Origin: Christensenella sp. UBA3792
GTDB lineage: Bacteria; Bacillota; Clostridia; Christensenellales; CAG-138
Reading direction: 5' to 3'
Length of the DNA stretch: 11,498 nt
NCBI GenBank assembly: GCA_002369195.1
Contig: DFEW01000002.1
Span: 1 to 11,498, forward strand
Positions 6,822 through 11,498 of the stretch are shown here, one piece after another; the stretch's first letter is position 1, and every line of letters begins with the position of its first letter. Made by a program: the position numbers and the translations under genes. Below the pieces are notes generated by a model, which did no database searches, was not told where the DNA came from, and saw nothing but the letters and a program-made list of their open reading frames with translations.

Positions 6822-8006
6822 ATGAATATCCGTTTTTCGCCCGAAGCGGCGCGGCGCGAGATGACGCCGGTCGACAATCTGTTTTTTCTGCACTACATGC
6901 CCGATGCGGACGGCATGTTTGTGAAGGTATATCTGTACGGTCTGATGCAATGCTATCACAGCTCGCTTGCCGACGCGGACGTCGGCGAAGCGCTCGGCAT
7001 CAGCGATGCGCAGGTGCGCTGCGCGTTCGTGTACTGGCAGGCAAAGGGGCTGGTGCGCATCCGCTCCGACGAACCGTTCTCGGTCGAATACCTGCTGACC
7101 GAGCAGCCCGCTTTGATTGCGGCGACGCCGCAAAAGCACAAGCGGCTCATCGAATCGGTGCATGCGCTGCTCGCGCCGCGCACGCTGGAGCTGCGCGAAA
7201 TGAAGGCGATGTACGACTGCATCGAGCTTTACGGGCTCGAGGAAGGCGCGGTCCTGGCGCTGGTCGCCTACTGCATCGAGCAGAAGGGCAAGCGCGTTTC
7301 GACCAACTACATTCTCTCCGTCGCGCAGACGTGGAACGAGGACGACATCAAGACGCAGGAGCAGGCGGAAGCGTACGTTGCCGACTACCGCATGCGCAAG
7401 CACGGCGCGAGCGAGGTTCTGCGCCGCTGGAATCTGCGCCGCCCGCCGACGAAGGACGAGATGGCGCTCTACGACCGCTGGACGAACGAGCTCGGCTACG
7501 ACGCCGAATCGATCCTCGCCGCCTGCGCGCGCATGACGAATACCGCGTCGCCGACGTTCGACAAGCTCGACGATCGCCTGCGCGAATGGAAGGAGCAGAA
7601 CATCGAGAACGTTCCGCAGGTGCTCGAAACCGAACAGCAGGACCTGCTCGACCGCGAGTTTGCAAAGCTTGTCTATGCGCGGCTCGGCAAGGTCGGCTCG
7701 CCCGACCGCACGACGATCCGGCAGCTTAAGATGTTCCGCGAGGACAAGCAGATCGCGCGCGACGCGATCCTGATGGCAGCGGACGAATCCCAGAACGCCG
7801 AACGCCCGCTCGGATATCTCAAGAAAATCCTCGCCGGATGGGCGGACGCGGGCGTGCATACGGTTGAGGACGCCGAAAAGGCGCTGACGCACCCGAAGCC
7901 GGCGGAAAAGAAAAAGAAGAAGAACGCGGCGCTGCTGTATGCGCAGACGCCGATTTCGGAACAGGATTTCAACAATCTGATCGTAGATCTCAACGAGGAC
8001 GTATGA
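6822..8006 (+). CDS. DnaD-domain replication initiation protein with repeated C-terminal domains
   Basis: DnaD/DnaB proteins act at oriC and restart sites to help load the replicative helicase in Bacillota. Residues 1-92 look like the winged-helix DDBH1 domain (TPVDNLFFLHYMPDADG, then helices with ALGISDAQVRCAFVYWQAKG at 56-75). Three DDBH2-like segments follow: 120-186 (YILSVAQTWNEDDIKTQEQA), 205-262 (LYDRWTNELGY...RLREWKEQNI) and 296-352 (ILMAADES...YLKKILAGWADAGVHT). A KKKKK patch (362-366) precedes a short conserved-looking acidic end. I chose ATG 6822: it follows a -10 box directly and begins the conserved sequence; a 39-codon upstream extension to 6705 would start inside spoIID and cross the promoter. 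There is no Shine-Dalgarno. The stop overlaps the next gene by ATGA. Third-repeat assignment is pattern-based. Confidence 0.85.
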   Translation: MNIRFSPEAARREMTPVDNLFFLHYMPDADGMFVKVYLYGLMQCYHSSLADADVGEALGISDAQVRCAFVYWQAKGLVRIRSDEPFSVEYLLTEQPALIAATPQKHKRLIESVHALLAPRTLELREMKAMYDCIELYGLEEGAVLALVAYCIEQKGKRVSTNYILSVAQTWNEDDIKTQEQAEAYVADYRMRKHGASEVLRRWNLRRPPTKDEMALYDRWTNELGYDAESILAACARMTNTASPTFDKLDDRLREWKEQNIENVPQVLETEQQDLLDREFAKLVYARLGKVGSPDRTTIRQLKMFREDKQIARDAILMAADESQNAERPLGYLKKILAGWADAGVHTVEDAEKALTHPKPAEKKKKKNAALLYAQTPISEQDFNNLIVDLNEDV

Positions 8007-8920
8007 CGAACGAACTGCAGCGCTATTACAGCGATTTACGGGAACGCAACCGCCGCCTGCTCGAACAGCGCGCCGCGGAGTGCGACAAAAAGAGCCCGCG
8101 CTTTCGCGCGCTGGACAGCGAGCGCGGTCTTGTGATGCAAAAATTCGCCGCCGGCAAGATGCCCAAGGCGGCCGCGCTTTCGCGCATCGGGGCGATCCGT
8201 GCGGAGCGTCAAAGAGCACTGATCGACCTCGGTCTGCCCGCGAACTATCTCGAACCGATCTATACCTGTCCGGTCTGCAAGGATACCGGCGAGGTTGGCG
8301 AGGGTGTGAAGCGGCTATGCGCCTGCGCGCTCAAGAAGATGCAGCAGGACGAGCGCGCCGGTTCACGCATCAACGAGCGCGAGACGTTCGCATCGTTCGA
8401 CGAGGGACTGTACGCAAGCGATGAGCAGAAAAAGCAGGCGCTGAACATGCGCCGCTTCTCGGAGCGCTACGTCGCTTCCCTGCCCTCCCCCGAAAAGCCG
8501 AACCTGCTGATCCTCGGAAAATCGGGGCTCGGAAAATCGTACTTCGGCAATGCGATCGCCTTTGCCGCGATCGAGGCGGGTGTGCGCACGCTGAAATGTA
8601 CGGCGTATCAGTGCATCCAGTCCGTGCTCGACGGCATCGACAGCCGCAGGGAGAGCGTCGAACCGTTCCTGTCCGTGCCGCTTCTGGTGCTCGACGATCT
8701 CGGCACCGAGCCGATGGTGCCGAACGTGACGGTCGAAACGTTCTTCCGCATTCTCAACGAGCGCGGCGCGGACCGGCTGCCGACCGTGCTGATCTCGAAC
8801 CTCGACCGCGAGGGGTTGTTTGAGCGCTACGGCGAACGCGTCGCGAGCCGCATGATGGACGGCGCGCTGACCGCCATCGTCCTCTTGAAGGGCGACAATC
8901 TGCGCACGAGGATCCGCTGA
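8003..8920 (+). CDS. dnaC: DnaC/DnaI-type helicase loader ATPase
   Basis: The 305-residue protein is an AAA+ ATPase of the DnaC/DnaI family, which places the replicative helicase on DNA. An N-terminal helical helicase-binding part (1-84) leads to a zinc-binding cluster with C89, C92, C106 and C108 (TCPVCKDTG, then LCAC), as in DnaI. The ATPase core has Walker A GKSGLGKS (172-179), Walker B LLVLDDLG (227-234), sensor 1 VLISNLD (262-268) and the arginine-finger region RYGERVASRMMDG (275-287). The start codon overlaps the dnaD stop (ATGA, 8003-8006), with GAGGA at 7995-7999, so translation is coupled. Neighbourhood with a DnaD protein supports helicase loading rather than the related IstB transposition ATPases, and no transposase is present nearby. 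Confidence 0.93.
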   Translation: MTNELQRYYSDLRERNRRLLEQRAAECDKKSPRFRALDSERGLVMQKFAAGKMPKAAALSRIGAIRAERQRALIDLGLPANYLEPIYTCPVCKDTGEVGEGVKRLCACALKKMQQDERAGSRINERETFASFDEGLYASDEQKKQALNMRRFSERYVASLPSPEKPNLLILGKSGLGKSYFGNAIAFAAIEAGVRTLKCTAYQCIQSVLDGIDSRRESVEPFLSVPLLVLDDLGTEPMVPNVTVETFFRILNERGADRLPTVLISNLDREGLFERYGERVASRMMDGALTAIVLLKGDNLRTRIR

Positions 8921-9729
8921 TGCTGTACCTTGTCGCAACACCGATCGGAAATCTGGGCGACATGAGCGCGCGCGCCGTCGAAACGCTGTGCGCCGTCGAC
9001 TGTATCTATTGCGAGGACACGCGCCATACCGGTCTGCTTTTGCAGCACTTTGCGATCGACAAACCGACGCGCGCGCTGCATATGCACAACGAACGCGAGC
9101 GCACCGAAGAGGTGATCGCCGAGCTCAAAGCGGGAAAGCAGATCGCCTACGTGTCCGACGCGGGCATGCCGGGCGTGTCCGATCCCGGCGCGCTGCTCGT
9201 GGAGGCATGCGCCCGCGAGGGGCTTCCCTGCACCGTCGTGCCCGGCGCAAGCGCCGTCGTGATCGCCGCCGTGCTGTCGGGACTGCCCGCGCAGCCGTTC
9301 AGTTTCTTCGGATTTTTGCCGCGCGAAGCCAAGCCGCGCAGGGAGATGCTCGACGCGATCGCACCGATCCGTCATCAGGTGATCCTGTACGAGAGCCCGC
9401 ACCGCGTGCAGGCAACGCTGAAGGACCTTCTCGAACGCTTCGGCGACGGACCCGCGGCGGTTCTTCGCGAGCTGACCAAGAAGTTTGAAACCGTCGTCAA
9501 GGGCACGCTGTCCGAGCTGATCGAACGGTTTTCGGAGGAACCCAAGGGCGAATGCGTGATCTGCTTCGTTCCCGGACAGAAGGAGGAAGCCGAAGCGCCG
9601 GACCTCGACGCGCTGCTGCGTAAGCTTCTCGAGACCGAATCGGTCAGGGACGCTGCGGCGATCGCCGCCGAGCGGCTCAAGCTCCCGAAAAAGCAGGTCT
9701 ACCAGCGGGCGCTGGAATTGAAACAATAA
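8920..9729 (+). CDS. rsmI: 16S rRNA (cytidine(1402)-2'-O)-methyltransferase
   Basis: RsmI methylates the ribose of C1402 in the decoding centre of 16S rRNA using SAM. It belongs to the tetrapyrrole-methylase fold. The 269-residue sequence shows the N-terminal LVATPIGNLGDMSARA (4-19), CEDTRHT (31-37), the SAM-loop VSDAGMPGVSDPG (78-90), VVPGASAV (106-113), FFGFLPR (129-135), YESPHR (157-162) and RELTKKFE (183-190). The C-terminal helical end (228-269) is normal for the family. GAGGA (8908-8912) lies 7 nt before ATG 8920, which shares its A with the dnaC stop (TGATG). The gene closes a three-gene operon and is followed by a terminator. Linking an rRNA modification gene to helicase loading is probably operon convenience. 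Confidence 0.96.
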   Translation: MLYLVATPIGNLGDMSARAVETLCAVDCIYCEDTRHTGLLLQHFAIDKPTRALHMHNERERTEEVIAELKAGKQIAYVSDAGMPGVSDPGALLVEACAREGLPCTVVPGASAVVIAAVLSGLPAQPFSFFGFLPREAKPRREMLDAIAPIRHQVILYESPHRVQATLKDLLERFGDGPAAVLRELTKKFETVVKGTLSELIERFSEEPKGECVICFVPGQKEEAEAPDLDALLRKLLETESVRDAAAIAAERLKLPKKQVYQRALELKQ

Positions 9730-9733
9730 AAAC

Positions 9734-9762
9734 AAAAGAGCTTCGGAACGGAAGCTCTTTTT
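9734..9762. terminator. Bidirectional intrinsic terminator between convergent operons
   Basis: An 11-bp perfect stem AAAAGAGCTTC (9734-9744) / GAAGCTCTTTT (9751-9761) with the loop GGAACG has a T-run on the plus strand (9758-9762) and, on the minus strand, TTTT followed by GTTTTTATT. It stands between the rsmI stop (9729) and the stop of the converging membrane-protein gene (9797), and can serve both. Confidence 0.93.
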
Positions 9763-9796
9763 GTATGCCGTTGATTTTGTCCGGCGCTGCACACTT

Positions 9797-10222
9797 TCAG
9801 CAAAGCAGATATCCGATCAGAGGGCCGAGGAAAATTGCCAGATAGATCAGCGTGATCCACGGCTGATAGTCGACGTAGAATTCGCGAAACGTCAAGCTCC
9901 ACGGATGCTTGATCAGCACCCAGCCGAACACGTCGAACACGATGCAGATGCCCGCCCAGATCGCGCCGGTGATGAGCGCGTCGGTCATCGTCGGGCCTTC
10001 GAGCCCGCGCATATAGAGCCACCCGCACAGCGAGAAGATCACGATGTTATAGAGCGGGTGCCACGGCTTGGTTTTTTCGTAACCCTCGCCCATGCCCGGT
10101 CCGTCCTTCATGGATTTCATGTGCAGAACGGTGATATTGAAGATCGTATGTCCGATCCCGATCAGCGTGACGACGATGTACGCGACCCAGAACCAGAGCA
10201 TCGAATAGCCGAAGTTTCGCAT
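9797..10222 (-). CDS. Four-helix membrane protein, function unknown
   Basis: I do not recognise a named family. The 141-residue protein is very hydrophobic, with four likely membrane helices at about 7-30, 55-73, 80-104 and 120-140. It has strikingly ordered polar segments between them: LHMKSMKDG (33-41), EKTKPWHPLYN (49-59) and IKHPWSLTFREFYVDYQPW (104-122). The many Trp, His and Tyr residues at helix ends suggest a constrained, conserved protein rather than a random hydrophobic tail. No signal-peptide cleavage site or enzyme motif is visible. GGGAGGG (10233-10227) sits 4 nt before ATG 10222 and overlaps the stop region of the upstream amidotransferase gene, 12 nt away, so the two form an operon. 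A bidirectional terminator follows. Function cannot be inferred from context. Confidence 0.85.
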   Translation of the reverse strand: MRNFGYSMLWFWVAYIVVTLIGIGHTIFNITVLHMKSMKDGPGMGEGYEKTKPWHPLYNIVIFSLCGWLYMRGLEGPTMTDALITGAIWAGICIVFDVFGWVLIKHPWSLTFREFYVDYQPWITLIYLAIFLGPLIGYLLC

Positions 10223-10234
10223 GGGTCCCTCCCT

Positions 10235-10939
10235 TTATCGCGCCGCGTTGACAAACGCCTTAAAGAGCGTTCTGCTGTTTTCGTCCTTGACCCACAGCCG
10301 TTCCGGATGCCATTGCACCGCCCAATAAAAGCGCTTTTGCGGCGCGTAGATCGCTTCCGTCAGTCCGTCCGGCGAAACCGCCATCGGTAAAAAACACGGC
10401 GCAAGCGTCTTGATCGCCTGATGATGGCTGCTGTTGACGCCCGCCGTCCGTTTGCCGTACAGCGCGAACAGCGGCGAATCTTCGAGGAGCGTCACATCGT
10501 GCACCGTGCGGTCGTACGGCGCCGCCATGCGATGGTTCACTTCCGACGGATGCTGCAGCGGAATGTCCTGATACAGCGTGCCGCCGCGTTCGATGTTCAT
10601 CATCTGCAAGCCGCGGCAGATGCCGAACGCGGGTTTATCCGCGTCCCACAGCAGCTTCAGCAGCGTCAGTTCCGCGGCGTCGCGCTCCGGACAGATCTCG
10701 TTGACCGAGGGGATCTCCTCCTCGCCGTACAGCGGCGGCGCCGCGTCCGGTCCGCCCGCGAGCAGGAACCCGTCGAGCCGTTCGACCGCGCTGCGCAGCA
10801 CGGTTTCGTCGTCGGTCAGCGGCAGCATGACGGGCACAGCGCCCGCCTGCTCCAGTGCCAGAAAATATCCGGGCAGCATCCAATAGGAATCCCGCGCGCG
10901 GTCAAACAGCGGCGTGACGCCGATCATCGGTTTTTGCAT
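10235..10939 (-). CDS. Class-I glutamine amidotransferase, gamma-glutamyl-GABA hydrolase (PuuD, peptidase C26) type
   Basis: The 234-residue protein has the class-I glutamine amidotransferase fold of the PuuD/peptidase C26 family, which hydrolyses gamma-glutamyl amides such as gamma-Glu-GABA in polyamine breakdown. The N-terminus PMIGVTPLFDR (4-14), the DGFLLAGGPDAAP segment (56-68), the nucleophile C108 in FGICRGLQMMN, the SSHHQAIK motif (170-177) and the catalytic H211/E213 in VQWHPE are all present, so it should be active. The start is ATG 10939 with GGAGG at 10949-10945; an in-frame ATG at 11053 would cross a terminator and has no ribosome site. No other putrescine-pathway gene is nearby, so the true substrate is open. 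An intrinsic terminator abuts its ribosome site, and a membrane-protein gene follows after 12 nt. Confidence 0.9.
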   Translation of the reverse strand: MQKPMIGVTPLFDRARDSYWMLPGYFLALEQAGAVPVMLPLTDDETVLRSAVERLDGFLLAGGPDAAPPLYGEEEIPSVNEICPERDAAELTLLKLLWDADKPAFGICRGLQMMNIERGGTLYQDIPLQHPSEVNHRMAAPYDRTVHDVTLLEDSPLFALYGKRTAGVNSSHHQAIKTLAPCFLPMAVSPDGLTEAIYAPQKRFYWAVQWHPERLWVKDENSRTLFKAFVNAAR

Positions 10940-10950
10940 ACATGCCTCCG

Positions 10951-10976
10951 AAAAAAGGCGCTCCCTTGGGAACGCC
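10951..10976 (-). terminator. Intrinsic terminator directly before the amidotransferase ribosome site
   Basis: On the minus strand a GGCG-TTCCC / GGGAG-CGCC hairpin (10976-10957; one G-T wobble, loop of about 4 nt) is followed by six T residues (10956-10951). One base later the ribosome site GGAGG (10949-10945) begins. It can end the prfB-membrane-protein transcript, but it may also act as an attenuator for the amidotransferase gene. The only promoter-like element I see upstream is a TTGACG (11010-11005) with a poor -10, CAAAAC. Confidence 0.85.
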
Positions 10977-11056
10977 CGACTGTTTTGTTTTGGTTCCGTG
11001 TGTCCGTCAAAACGGGCAGCGTAAGGTCGAATCTTTCGGGATGTACCGATCATGCG

Positions 11057-11356
11057 TTACGGTCCCATGTGCGAAACGGCCCACATCAGTACGCCGAAAA
11101 ACGATCCGGCGCCGAGGCAGATCGCGATCCCGATCGACGCAAGAACGATGCCTGCAACACTTTTGGGCGATCTGCGGATGCTTTTGACGAGCCCGATCAC
11201 GCCGAGGATAAGACCTGCAAGCGCTGCTGCAGCCGCAATGATCCAGTATAGCGCAACTGTCTGAAACCCAATAAGCCCGCAAAGCACCGCCGCGATCCCG
11301 AGAACCGGGGAAGCAACGGACAATCCCGGCGTCCGGGCATGCTCCTTCCGTTCCAT
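11057..11356 (-). CDS. Small three-helix membrane protein (DUF4190-like)
   Basis: This 99-residue protein has a short charged N-terminus (MERKEHART) and three hydrophobic helices at about 14-30, 35-57 and 67-94. The order small-residue helix, then GLILGVIGLVKSIRRSPKS (48-66), then AGIVLASIGIAI (68-79), resembles DUF4190-type proteins, whose function is not known. AAAGGAG (11369-11363) is 6 nt from the ATG at 11356. It starts 15 nt after the prfB stop, so it is co-transcribed with prfB. A terminator follows about 80 nt beyond the stop. No enzymatic residue is recognisable, and family assignment is by pattern only. Confidence 0.75.
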   Translation of the reverse strand: MERKEHARTPGLSVASPVLGIAAVLCGLIGFQTVALYWIIAAAAALAGLILGVIGLVKSIRRSPKSVAGIVLASIGIAICLGAGSFFGVLMWAVSHMGP

Positions 11357-11371
11357 CGGCTTCTCCTTTCG

Positions 11372-11498
11372 TTAGGACTGCGTTAAGTATGCCGAAATGA
11401 ACAGGTCGAGATCGCCATCCATGACCGCCTGAATGTTGCCGGTTTCCGCGCCGGTGCGGTGGTCCTTGACGAGCGTGTAGGGCTGGAAGACGTAGGAG
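11372..11498 (-). CDS. prfB: Peptide chain release factor 2, C-terminal end (cut by window edge)
   Basis: The last 41 codons and stop (TAA at 11374-11372) of release factor 2, which ends translation at UGA and UAA, are present. The sequence [20 protein letters not shown] and then [18 protein letters not shown] is the conserved RF2 C-terminus; RF1 differs in this part. The GGQ loop, the tripeptide anticodon motif and the programmed frameshift site, if any, lie outside the window. The gene leads directly into the small membrane protein gene. Confidence 0.96.
   Translation of the reverse strand, partial: SYVFQPYTLVKDHRTGAETGNIQAVMDGDLDLFISAYLTQS

Noticed and set aside
6798..8219. Minus-strand open frame of 473 codons opposite dnaD and dnaC
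   Set aside because: Shadow of the DnaD/DnaC genes, with arginine-rich low-information translation and no ribosome site.
8003..8920. IstB-type transposition ATPase
   Set aside because: The N-terminal zinc cluster, the DnaD partner and the absence of a transposase or terminal repeats favour a helicase loader.
10940..11053. Longer start (ATG 11053) for the amidotransferase
   Set aside because: The extension would translate through a terminator hairpin and T-run, and the family's N-terminus begins at MQKPMIGVTP.

Overview
The window reads as chromosomal core DNA from a GC-rich, low-diversity-of-mobile-elements Bacillota genome, most likely class Clostridia and related to endospore formers. The reasons are strong GGAGG-type ribosome sites, sigma-A promoters, a DnaD/DnaC-type helicase-loading pair, a SpoIID homologue, a protein built on the Spo0A DNA-binding domain, and operon habits (overlapping ATGA and TGATG junctions) of that group. 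No tRNA, rRNA, CRISPR array, insertion sequence or phage gene is visible. Both edges cut genes: rpoB on the left and prfB on the right.

Layout. (1) 1-1615, minus strand: N-terminal 538 codons of rpoB, with its own consensus promoter (TTGACA, 17 bp, TATTAT) and a leader of about 178 nt rich in small hairpins. (2) 1945-2505, plus strand, divergent from rpoB: a protein with two Myb/SANT-like repeats, closed by a strong terminator. (3) 2642-4327, plus strand: a two-gene lipid operon (PlsC-type acyltransferase, then a diacylglycerol-kinase-family lipid kinase) with its own promoter and a compound terminator. (4) 4392-4766, minus strand: an orphan Spo0A C-terminal-domain protein without a receiver domain. 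(5) 4909-6715, minus strand: spoIID followed one nucleotide later by a TrmN6-type methyltransferase, with a terminator after it. (6) 6822-9729, plus strand: DnaD-like protein, DnaC/DnaI-like ATPase and RsmI with overlapping ends, closed by a bidirectional terminator. (7) 9797-11498, minus strand: prfB tail, a small three-helix membrane protein, then (after an intrinsic terminator) a class-I glutamine amidotransferase of the gamma-Glu-GABA hydrolase type and a four-helix membrane protein of unknown function.

How the genes fit together. Most are housekeeping: transcription (rpoB), translation (prfB, rsmI, trmN6-like), replication initiation (dnaD/dnaC) and phosphatidic-acid metabolism (plsC, lipid kinase). 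Overlaid on this is a sporulation flavour (spoIID, the orphan Spo0A-type DNA-binding protein, and a Myb-like regulator reminiscent of RsfA). The features most worth a second look are the orphan Spo0A domain, the divergent spoIID/dnaD promoters that place both start codons at or next to the predicted transcription start (leaderless mRNAs), and the terminator that sits directly against the ribosome site of the amidotransferase gene. I do not see an evident new multi-gene system; the novelty here is at the level of single proteins and regulation.
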